From: Streptomyces regalis
GTDB lineage: Bacteria; Actinomycetota; Actinomycetes; Streptomycetales; Streptomycetaceae
Length of the DNA: 64,000 nucleotides
Reading direction: 5' to 3'
NCBI RefSeq assembly: GCF_001509475.1
Contig: NZ_LLZG01000142.1
Span: 1-64,000 of the forward strand
The first letter of the stretch is position 1. Each line of letters begins with the position of its first letter. The position numbers and the translations under genes are program-made. This document shows positions 44,693 through 52,034 of this stretch, piece after piece. The notes under the pieces were generated by a model. The model saw only the letters and a program-made list of their open reading frames with translations, had not been told where the DNA came from and ran no database searches.

Positions 44693-44718
44693 GACGCTAG
44701 GAAGCAATTTCTAGTTCC
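44693..44718 (-). promoter_or_regulatory. Putative promoter of the nonulosonic acid operon
   Basis: On the minus strand GGAAC (44714-44718) is followed 17 nt later by CGTC (44693-44696), resembling the sigma-E cell-envelope-stress promoter of S. coelicolor (GGAAC, then CGTC). The overlapping TAGCGT (44694-44699) would also serve a housekeeping sigma. Either places transcription start at or near the GTG at 44686. Confidence 0.45.
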
Positions 44719-44884
44719 TGCCCAACCGCGAATCAACGAAAAGTTAACAACACCCCACCGAGAGCCGAACTGGCCCGCCGATTCCCTGGAAGTACAAGGG
44801 ATGCACCGTTCCGACACATGGAGTTCACCCCCCGTACCCGCACCGGAAAGTTGCCGAGCCGGGCGGTCTCCTAGCCTTTTGCAG

Positions 44885-45871
44885 GTGCCAAAGCTTTCCG
44901 TCATCGTGCCGTTCTACAACGTGCGGCAATACGCCCCGGACACCCTCAACAGCCTGCGCAGAAACGCTCGGAACGACTTCGAGTTCGTGCTGGTAGACGA
45001 CCATTCCAAAGACGAGACGCCAGCCATTCTCGAACGGGCGGCCGAGGAACTCTCGGACGTCGCCCAGGTGCGGTACATCCGCCACGAGAAGAACGGCGGT
45101 CTCGCCACCGCACGCAACACCGGCCTGGACGCGGCGCGGGGCGAGTACCTGACCTTCCTGGACGGCGACGACTGGCTCGCCCCGGGCTACCTGGCCGAAC
45201 TGGTGGGCACCATCGAGCGGTTGGGCTGCGACTTCGTCCGCACCGACCACGTCCAGGCCACCGCCCGCGCCCGCTCCGTGCACCGGGCCCCGGTCGGGCT
45301 GCGCGGCGAGGTGCTCAGCCCGCGGGACGCGATCCTGCCCGCCGACCGGACGACCTCGGTGGACTACGCCTACGCCTGGGCCGGCGCGTATCACCGCCGG
45401 CTCCTCGACCGCGGTCTGCTCCACTTCACGGACGGACTGCGCACGGCCGAGGACCGGCCGTGGATCTGGAAGCTGCACCGCGAGGCGGAGTCGTTCGCCG
45501 TGGTGAGCCTGCTCGGCGTGTTCTACCGGCGCGGCGTCGCTTCCTCCCTCACTCAGATCGGCGACGCACGCCAGCTCGACTTCATCCGCGCCTTCGACCA
45601 GGTCATCGAGGAGACGGCGACGGACCGCGACGCCGACCGGCTGCTGCCCAAGGCGGTGCGCACATACTGCGCGATCATCGCCCACCACCTCTCCGACGAG
45701 TCCAAGTGGGAACCGGCCGTGGCCAAGCAGCTGCGGGCGATGAGCGCGGAGGCGATGAAGCGTATGCCGCAGGACGCGCTCCGTGACGTACTGGAGACCA
45801 TGGACCTGCACCGTTCCTCGAAGCTGCGGCGCCTGCGGCGCAGGCTCACCACGGCGAAGGCGGCTGCCTGA
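44885..45871 (+). CDS. Family 2 glycosyltransferase
   Basis: 328 aa. GT-A fold with KLSVIVPFYNVRQYAPDTLNSLRRNA, FVLVDDHSKDETPAIL, GGLATARNTGLDAARGEYLTFLDGDDWLAPGYL (the DxD-like DGDD metal site), AYAWAGAYHRRLLDR and GLRTAEDRPWIWKLH (the ED catalytic region). It is a typical inverting transferase of surface polysaccharide loci. The GTG 44885 follows TAGCCT (44872-44877) by 7 nt with no Shine-Dalgarno, so it is probably leaderless. It is divergent from the nonulosonic operon and overlaps the next gene by one base (TGATG), so the two are co-translated. Confidence 0.88.
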   Translation: MPKLSVIVPFYNVRQYAPDTLNSLRRNARNDFEFVLVDDHSKDETPAILERAAEELSDVAQVRYIRHEKNGGLATARNTGLDAARGEYLTFLDGDDWLAPGYLAELVGTIERLGCDFVRTDHVQATARARSVHRAPVGLRGEVLSPRDAILPADRTTSVDYAYAWAGAYHRRLLDRGLLHFTDGLRTAEDRPWIWKLHREAESFAVVSLLGVFYRRGVASSLTQIGDARQLDFIRAFDQVIEETATDRDADRLLPKAVRTYCAIIAHHLSDESKWEPAVAKQLRAMSAEAMKRMPQDALRDVLETMDLHRSSKLRRLRRRLTTAKAAA

Positions 45872-47202
45872 TGTCCCGGACGACCCAGATCTTCTGCGCC
45901 TCGACGCTGTACGGCGCCGCCACCCTGGCCGCCGCCATCGAGTCCGACTGCTTCACGGAGGCGGATCGCCGCCTGCTGCTGGTCTTCAACAACTCCGCGA
46001 CCCCGGAGACCACTCCGGCCGTCGACGAGATGCCGGGCTTCGCGCCGCTGCGCGACCACTTCGACGCCGTCCTGTCGTGGAACGAGGCCATCCACCCCTT
46101 CCACCCGGGTGCCTGGTCGCCGCGCTCCGACGACATCCCGCTCTTCGAGCGCTATCTGCGGCTGCTGTGGGGTCTGGGCGACGACCGCGTGGAGCTGGTC
46201 CTGGAGTCCATCCAGGTCACCCCCGCCCTCACCGTGGCCCAGCTGTTCACCGGCGCCCCGATCCACGTCTACGCCGACGGGCTGATGAGCTACGGCCCCA
46301 CGCGCAACAAGCTGGATCCGCTGGTCGGCACGCGCGTGCGGCGGCTGCTGCACCTGGACCTGGTGCCGGGGCTGACCCCGATGCTGCTGACCGAGTTCGA
46401 CGTGCCCGCGCAGGTCGTGCCGACGCCGGCGTTCCGGAAGGTGATGAGCGGCCTCACGGACGCCGTGCCGGATCTGCCCGCCCTGCCCGCCGACGCGGCA
46501 CTGCTGCTCGGCCAGTACCTGTCCGCGCTGAACATCCTCTCCGCCGAGGAGGAGGAGGACCTGCATGTGCGGATGATGCGGGGGGCGGTCGAGCGCGGGC
46601 ACCGCTCGGTCGTCTTCAAGCCGCACCCGACCGCGCCGGCCCGCTTCAGCCGGGCTCTGGAGGCCGAGGCGAAGAGACTCGGCGTGGACCTCACCGTCCT
46701 GGACACGCCCGTCCTCGCCGAGGTGCTGTTCGAAAAGGCGCCGCCCGCGCTGGTCGTCGGCTGCTTCTCGACCGCGCTGTTCACGGCGTCGGCGTTCTAC
46801 GACCTCCCGGTCGCCCGCGTCGGCACCGCGCCGCTTCTCGACCGTCTGACGCCCTACCAGAACAGCAACCGGGTCCCCGCTGTCCTGGTCGACGCGCTGC
46901 TGCCGGACCTGGAGGGCAAGAAGGGGGACGACGCCGTCCCCGCCGACACGCTGAACGGTCTCGTCACCGCCGTCGGCTTCACGATGCAGCCGCAGATGCA
47001 CGCCGGCCTGCGCCCGGCCGCGGAACGCTATCTGTCCGAGCACTTCGGCCCGCGCACCCAGCGCTACTTCAAGCGCAAGCGGCTGACCTCCCTCGGGCTA
47101 CCCGGCGGCATCCCGGAGCGGCTGTCCTTCCTGCCCCGCAACGCCACGGCGCGCCGGGTGGTGCGGCGGGCACGGGCGCTGAAGAAGGCCGTTCGCCGTT
47201 GA
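45871..47202 (+). CDS. Alpha-2,8-polysialyltransferase-like protein
   Basis: 443 aa. TTQIFCASTLYGAATLAAAIESDCF at the N-terminus, QLFTGAPIHVYADGLMSYGPTRNKLD (the DG-type motif), VLLGQYLSALNIL-like ALLLGQYLSALNIL, SVVFKPHPTAPARF with the HP motif and LVVGCFSTALFTASAFYDLPVARVG with the Ser-Thr motif match the POLYST family (PF07388), capsule polymerases such as E. coli NeuS. These use CMP-sialic acid to make alpha-linked polymers. With the nearby neuB and CMP-sugar synthetase it is the best candidate for the polymerase of a poly-Kdn (teichulosonic acid) chain. Basic C-terminus suggests membrane association. Confidence 0.8.
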   Translation: MSRTTQIFCASTLYGAATLAAAIESDCFTEADRRLLLVFNNSATPETTPAVDEMPGFAPLRDHFDAVLSWNEAIHPFHPGAWSPRSDDIPLFERYLRLLWGLGDDRVELVLESIQVTPALTVAQLFTGAPIHVYADGLMSYGPTRNKLDPLVGTRVRRLLHLDLVPGLTPMLLTEFDVPAQVVPTPAFRKVMSGLTDAVPDLPALPADAALLLGQYLSALNILSAEEEEDLHVRMMRGAVERGHRSVVFKPHPTAPARFSRALEAEAKRLGVDLTVLDTPVLAEVLFEKAPPALVVGCFSTALFTASAFYDLPVARVGTAPLLDRLTPYQNSNRVPAVLVDALLPDLEGKKGDDAVPADTLNGLVTAVGFTMQPQMHAGLRPAAERYLSEHFGPRTQRYFKRKRLTSLGLPGGIPERLSFLPRNATARRVVRRARALKKAVRR

Positions 47203-47339
47203 GTCAATACAGGGTGAACACGGCCGCACGACTGAGGAAACAGCGGGGAACTATCGCACTACTCCGTTGATTTCACGGCGCGGCGGGGGCGGTGCCCCTA
47301 GGATCACGGACACCGCCCAACCGAACCCGTGAGGTTCTC

Positions 47340-48323
47340 ATGACGAAGCTCGGTCGGCTCTATCCCCTGCTCGACAGCGTCGGGTTGCCGGACAACCTGC
47401 CCTACACCCAGGTGAGCGACTGGGAGTTGCGGTTCCTGTACCTGGTGGGGCGCCATCACCTCGCGGGCCGGGACCGCATCGTCGAACTCGGCTCCGGCGG
47501 GGGCGGATCGACGTACGCCCTCGCACTCGGGCTGCGCGAGAGCCCGGTGTTCGACGAACAGACGGGACGGCTGCACGCGTACGATTTCTTCCGCGTCGGC
47601 AAGGGGACGTTCGCCACGGAGAAGTTCTTCACGGCGGGTGCCAAGCCCGACGGCGAGAACTCCTTCCTGGACGACTTCCGCACCACGCTGGGGCCGTTCC
47701 TGCCGTTCCTGGAGATCCACGCCGGAGACATCTGGCAGACCTCCGACCCGGACGACACGACCCCCATCGAGTTCCTGCACATCGACATCGCCAAGACGGC
47801 CAGGGTCTTCCGCTGTGTGTCCGAGCGCTTCCTGACTCGGCTGCGGCCCGGCTCGGTCGTCCTGCACCAGGACTTCGCGGGGCCCCGGCTGCCCTGGCTG
47901 CACTACAGCACGGGCGCCCTGCTGCCGTACATCGAGATCGCCGGGCCGCCGATCCGCTCCACGCTCGCCTTCGAGGTGACGCGGCCGATCTCCGAGGACG
48001 TGCTGAAGAGGATCTCCGAGGACGCCTTCTCCCTGGACGAGAAGCTGGCGCTGATCTCGGCCGTCCAGGAGCGCGTCGACCGCGACCACACCGGCGGCAT
48101 CCCCTTCAAGTCCGTGCTGGAACTGGCCAAGGCCTACGTCGCCCACTACGCCGGCGAGCACCGGCGGGCCTGGTCGATCGCCAAGCCGCTGACCGGCGAC
48201 GAGTACCTGAGCCGTACCCGGGCCGACCACTTCGAGCAGCTGCGGAAGGCGTACGAGGCGGACCGGGCGACGGGCGGCGGCTCCCGTCTCACCAGGCTGG
48301 TGCGGAAGGCCGTACGCGGCTGA
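47340..48323 (+). CDS. Putative SAM-dependent methyltransferase/class I Rossmann protein
   Basis: 327 aa. RIVELGSGGGGSTYALALGLRES looks like motif I of a class I methyltransferase, HAYDFFRVGKGTF follows, and PIEFLHIDIAKTARVFRCVSERFLTRLRPGSVVLHQDFAGPRLPW resembles the HIDxxH and post-motif region of TylF/CmcI-like enzymes with a metal-binding acid. A 120-residue helical C-terminus with HYAGEHRRAWSIAKPLTGDEYLSRTR is unusual. The GAGG 5 nt upstream of ATG 47340 supports the start. It lies inside the polymer locus on the same strand as the two glycosyltransferases and could O-methylate the chain end. Function inferred from context. Confidence 0.7.
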   Translation: MTKLGRLYPLLDSVGLPDNLPYTQVSDWELRFLYLVGRHHLAGRDRIVELGSGGGGSTYALALGLRESPVFDEQTGRLHAYDFFRVGKGTFATEKFFTAGAKPDGENSFLDDFRTTLGPFLPFLEIHAGDIWQTSDPDDTTPIEFLHIDIAKTARVFRCVSERFLTRLRPGSVVLHQDFAGPRLPWLHYSTGALLPYIEIAGPPIRSTLAFEVTRPISEDVLKRISEDAFSLDEKLALISAVQERVDRDHTGGIPFKSVLELAKAYVAHYAGEHRRAWSIAKPLTGDEYLSRTRADHFEQLRKAYEADRATGGGSRLTRLVRKAVRG

Positions 48324-48342
48324 CCCGCCCGGTGGCCACCAG

Positions 48343-48370
48343 CCACCGCGGGGGGGACGGCCCGCGGTGG
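48343..48370. terminator. Bidirectional terminator
   Basis: CCACCGCGGG (48343-48352) pairs with CCCGCGGTGG (48361-48370), loop of 8 nt, between the convergent methyltransferase and protease genes. Confidence 0.8.
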
Positions 48371-48382
48371 CCGGCGCTCAGC

Positions 48383-49501
48383 TCAGAACGCGCTCAGCCC
48401 GTGGTTGCCGAGCACCCAGTGCACCGGCTGCGCCCAGGACCGGTACTGGCTCACGGTGCTGTTGCACGTCGCGTCGGCCGGAGTGTTGCTCCCGGAGTGA
48501 ATGCCGAGCGCATAGGTCCCCGACCACACCGGACCGCCGCTGTCCCCTGGGAGGCCGCAGAGCGAGGTCTTGATCATGTTCTTCAGGACCGTGCCATCGG
48601 TGTACGTGACGGTCTCACTCGGCGAGAGCACCTCGCCCACGAGGTCGCTGCTGGTGGCACCGGAACGCTTGACGGAATCACCGTCGTTGGGGTAGCGGGA
48701 GTCGGTGATCTCGTAGTACGTGCCGAACGCCTTGACGGACCCGTAGGCGGCGAGGTCTTCGCCGCGGTACTCCATGACGGCGTAGTCCTTGTCGATGCCG
48801 CCGTAGTCGAACCACATCCGCTTGCCGAGGTAGATGCCGCCCTCCTGCCGGTGCCACCACAGGTCGCGATCGGTGTCCGCGCAGTGCCCGGCAGTGACGA
48901 AGTACTTCTGCCCGGAGGAGTTGCGGGCGTTGAACCCGAGCGTGCAGTTCGAGCCGCCGTCCTTCGAGTAGATACCGGTGCCGCCGACGGATTCGTAGGC
49001 GTTCGGCCTGATCGTGCCGGGGAGCCTCTCGACGCGCACCGCGTCGCCATAGCCGGCGAGGACATTCATGAGCCGCTTCTCGTCGGCGGCGGAGACGCCG
49101 TCGAAGATTTCGACGGTCACCTGGTTGTTGCTCGAGTCGACGCCCCAGGAGGTATTGGGGATCGGGTCGGCCTCGGCGATCCGCCGGTCGAGGCCGGCAC
49201 GGACGGAGGTCAGCGTGGCCGTGCTGTGCTTCACGACCTCGGCGACGCCGCCTTCGGCGCGGACGGCCCGCGCGGTGGCCTCGTCGGTGACGGCGACGAC
49301 GAGCCGTCCTGTCTTGTCGTAGTAGACGCCGCCGGTGCGGTCGGCACCGAACTCGGCGGCCAGCGCTCTCGCCCGGGCGGGATCGGTGATCGGGGTCGGG
49401 GTCGGGGTCGGAGCCGCGTTCGCGGTCGGCGAGGCCAGCACGGCGAACAGGCCGCAGATCGCCACCGCCATCGACGCGCGGAGTCTCGGGTGTCTTCGCA
49501 T
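48383..49501 (-). CDS. Secreted S1 serine protease with pro-domain (alpha-lytic/streptogrisin type)
   Basis: 372 aa pre-pro-protease. Residues 1-29 are a Sec signal peptide (…SPTANA). A pro-domain to about residue 165 carries VVAVTDEATARAVRAEGG and VEIFDGVSAADEKRLMNVL. The mature trypsin fold shows TAGHC (His206), DKDYAVMEY (Asp239) and CGLPGDSGGPV (Ser321), with Cys pairs expected at 186/207 and 315/346. The Ser-pocket region is of the alpha-lytic protease type (S1E). CCGGAGG lies upstream of ATG 49501. It is not obviously linked to polymer synthesis, though it is embedded in that locus. The 196 nt upstream (49502-49697) hold its promoter and nothing else seen. Confidence 0.93.
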   Translation of the reverse strand: MRRHPRLRASMAVAICGLFAVLASPTANAAPTPTPTPITDPARARALAAEFGADRTGGVYYDKTGRLVVAVTDEATARAVRAEGGVAEVVKHSTATLTSVRAGLDRRIAEADPIPNTSWGVDSSNNQVTVEIFDGVSAADEKRLMNVLAGYGDAVRVERLPGTIRPNAYESVGGTGIYSKDGGSNCTLGFNARNSSGQKYFVTAGHCADTDRDLWWHRQEGGIYLGKRMWFDYGGIDKDYAVMEYRGEDLAAYGSVKAFGTYYEITDSRYPNDGDSVKRSGATSSDLVGEVLSPSETVTYTDGTVLKNMIKTSLCGLPGDSGGPVWSGTYALGIHSGSNTPADATCNSTVSQYRSWAQPVHWVLGNHGLSAF

Positions 49502-49697
49502 GGGTTGCACCTCCGGAAAGCAGAAAGCACGGCGTGCTTGATCACCGCGCTCGAACAAATGTACGGAGGCGAGCAAAACCCATGCAGTTACCGCGAGATG
49601 AACAGCTGACGACGACTCAGCAGACCGCCAGTCCTTTCAACTCAACCCATTTCTGGGAGAGTTGCCGTCGGTTGCGGCCTGCCGAGTCGTCGCGGCC

Positions 49698-52034
49698 CTA
49701 GCCGCCCAGGATGATCCGCAGGTCGGCCGCGTTCGCCTCGGTGACCTTCCAGAGTTCCTGCTGGCGGCCGTGCACGTCGGCGACGGTCGCCCCGTGGTCG
49801 GCGAGCAGGTCCCTGGCGCGCTCGACGAGCCGGGCAGCGAGGTGGCGGTCGTGCACGGAGACGCCCCACTCGGGCCGCTCGATGTCGTTCAGGAAGTACG
49901 CCATCTTCGGGTGCGAGATGAGGCTGATGATGGGCGTGCCGACGCCGAACGGGATCATTCCGGCGTGGCCGCGCATGCCGATCACCAGCTTGGTACGGGC
50001 GTACAGGTCGCGGATGCCGTCGTTGTCGAAGTCGTACATCGGGATGACAGGCATCGAGATGCCGTGCTCGCGACGCAGGTCGAAGGCGATCTTCTCGTCG
50101 TCGAGCGAGTGCGCCACGCACCGCACCTCGCCGAGCTCACCGAGATCCCGGACCGCCTGGGCCATCTGCGCCAGGAAGTAGGCGTAGTCGTGGCCGAAGC
50201 GCAGGCCGGCCCGGTCGTAGGCGGCGTTGATCAGGATGGTGTCGTCGCGCTGTACCGGGTCCTGCCAGCCCGCCACCAGCTGCCGCATGACCGTGGTGGG
50301 GCACGGCTGGAAGCGGACCTTGTCGTGCAGGTGGGCCGGGAGCATGGCGCGCACCTTCTCGATCGAGCCGTGGTTGCGCAGCCCGAAGAAGGCGGCGCGC
50401 TCGACGAGTTGGCGGAGGCTGGAGCGGAAACGCTCGGCGCGGTAGGACTGTCCGTCGAAGGCGTTGAAGCCGACGGCGTAGACCGCGATCGGCACGTCGA
50501 TGCGGTTCAGAGTTGCGTCGGGGACGTTCCACTGCCAGGCGCTGTTGCCGTTGGGCATGGTGTCCGGGATGAACAGGCCGCCGCCGCCGATGACCAGGCC
50601 ACGGCGGGCGTTCACGCGCTCCAGGGCCGCCTCGTCGAACAGGCGGTGGGCATGCACGGAGTGCCAGCGGCGGGAGCTGATGTCGGAGCCGAAGGCGAGC
50701 CGGACGCTCTCCGGCAGCAGCTTGTCGCCCGCGTTGCCCTGCCGGTCCATGTAGAAGGCGACGTGGGCGAGTTGGTCCTCGGCGCTGCCCTGCTCCTGGG
50801 CGGGCACGGCGGACGCGCGCTGCGCCCACAGGCGGCTTGAGCGGTGGGTGGGGTCGACGGAGAGGCCGGCCGTGGCGTGCCGCAGCGCCTCGGCGTTGTC
50901 GCCGTGCACCCAGGCGATCTGGGCGAGGCGGGCATAGGCCGTGGCGGCCCGGTTGGGGGCGGCGGTGGCCAGCAGCAACTGGGCCCTGGCCTCGTCGTAG
51001 CGGGAGACGCTCATCAGGGCGTGGCCGAGCACCTCGTGCGGCCAGGCCTCGTCGAGCGGGATCCTGACGGTGCCGCCGCTCAGGATGTCGACGGCGTCCT
51101 GGTAGTCACCGGCGCCGATGTGCGCGGCGGCGACCTTGCGGGCGGCCTCGACGTCCCCGGTGCGCTGCACGTGCGGGGTGCCGAAGTGGACGATCAGGTC
51201 GTGGTGCAGCCCGCCGGAGGAGGCCAGGTAGGCGGCCTGGAAGTCGGCGTCGGAGAGCTCGAACTCGCGCCAGCGCTCCTCGGCCTGGCCGTATCCGGCC
51301 TCGCCGCCCTGCCACGGCTTGTGGCGGCCGGTGAAGTGCAGGATCGCCGTGTCCTCGGGTACCGGCAGATCGCCGGACAGCCGCCGCTTGACGAAGTTGT
51401 AGCGCGCGTCGAGGTGGACGAAGTCGCCGTCCAGGACAGCGTTGAGAATGCCCTGGTCGTGCTTGTCGAGTTCGTAGTCGCCGCTGCGTCCGCAGGCGTC
51501 GAGCCTGGCGCAGAACGCGTCCGACAGGTACTCGCGCTGGATGACCAGCAGGCCCGAGTTGAGCTTGTGCTGCCCGTAGAAGAACTGGGGCACGGCCGCG
51601 AGGCCCTCGCGCAGCTTCAGCAGCTCGCTCAGGTCGCCGAGGACGACCATGTCGGTGTCGAGCGTGATGATGGTGTCGTACTCGCGGATCCGGAAGACGT
51701 CGAGGATGAAGTACGCCTTGCGGACGAGGTAGTTGTCCTGGTCGCCCTTCTTGTACGAGTCGTAGTGCTCGTCGTTCACACGGCGCAGCACGATGCGCGG
51801 GTGCAGGGCGCGGATGCGGGCGATGGAGGCGGGGCGCAGGTCGTCGTACAGGACGACGAAGTCCTCACACACGCCCGGGTTGGACAGGGCGAGGCTGCGC
51901 AGCAGGGTGAGGAAGCCGGGCAGGTAGTTCTCGTCGACATAGCTCGCGAAGGCCATGCGGCGCTTGCCGGTGAGATCGTGCGCGGACGGCACCGGTGCCT
52001 GGCCGGTGGTCCGGGGCAGGGAGGTCATGGTCAT
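49698..52034 (-). CDS. GT8 glycosyltransferase - TPR - polysaccharide pyruvyl transferase fusion
   Basis: 778 aa in three parts. Residues 27-260 are a retaining GT8 transferase: AFASYVDENYLPGFLTLLRSL, IITLDTDMVVLGD with the DxD at 126-128, LNSGLLVI and ILHFTGRHKPW. Residues about 295-410 are helical TPR-like repeats. Residues 430-745 form a polysaccharide pyruvyl transferase domain (PF04230): NAGDKLLPESVRLAFG, LVIGGGGLFIPDTMPNGN, AVYAVGFNAF, GLRNHGSIEKV, VIGMRGHAGMIPFGVGTPIISLISHPK. It would add a sugar and then a pyruvate ketal to the polymer. The start overlaps the stop of the sialyltransferase gene (ATGA), so the two are co-translated. Confidence 0.88.
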   Translation of the reverse strand: MTMTSLPRTTGQAPVPSAHDLTGKRRMAFASYVDENYLPGFLTLLRSLALSNPGVCEDFVVLYDDLRPASIARIRALHPRIVLRRVNDEHYDSYKKGDQDNYLVRKAYFILDVFRIREYDTIITLDTDMVVLGDLSELLKLREGLAAVPQFFYGQHKLNSGLLVIQREYLSDAFCARLDACGRSGDYELDKHDQGILNAVLDGDFVHLDARYNFVKRRLSGDLPVPEDTAILHFTGRHKPWQGGEAGYGQAEERWREFELSDADFQAAYLASSGGLHHDLIVHFGTPHVQRTGDVEAARKVAAAHIGAGDYQDAVDILSGGTVRIPLDEAWPHEVLGHALMSVSRYDEARAQLLLATAAPNRAATAYARLAQIAWVHGDNAEALRHATAGLSVDPTHRSSRLWAQRASAVPAQEQGSAEDQLAHVAFYMDRQGNAGDKLLPESVRLAFGSDISSRRWHSVHAHRLFDEAALERVNARRGLVIGGGGLFIPDTMPNGNSAWQWNVPDATLNRIDVPIAVYAVGFNAFDGQSYRAERFRSSLRQLVERAAFFGLRNHGSIEKVRAMLPAHLHDKVRFQPCPTTVMRQLVAGWQDPVQRDDTILINAAYDRAGLRFGHDYAYFLAQMAQAVRDLGELGEVRCVAHSLDDEKIAFDLRREHGISMPVIPMYDFDNDGIRDLYARTKLVIGMRGHAGMIPFGVGTPIISLISHPKMAYFLNDIERPEWGVSVHDRHLAARLVERARDLLADHGATVADVHGRQQELWKVTEANAADLRIILGG

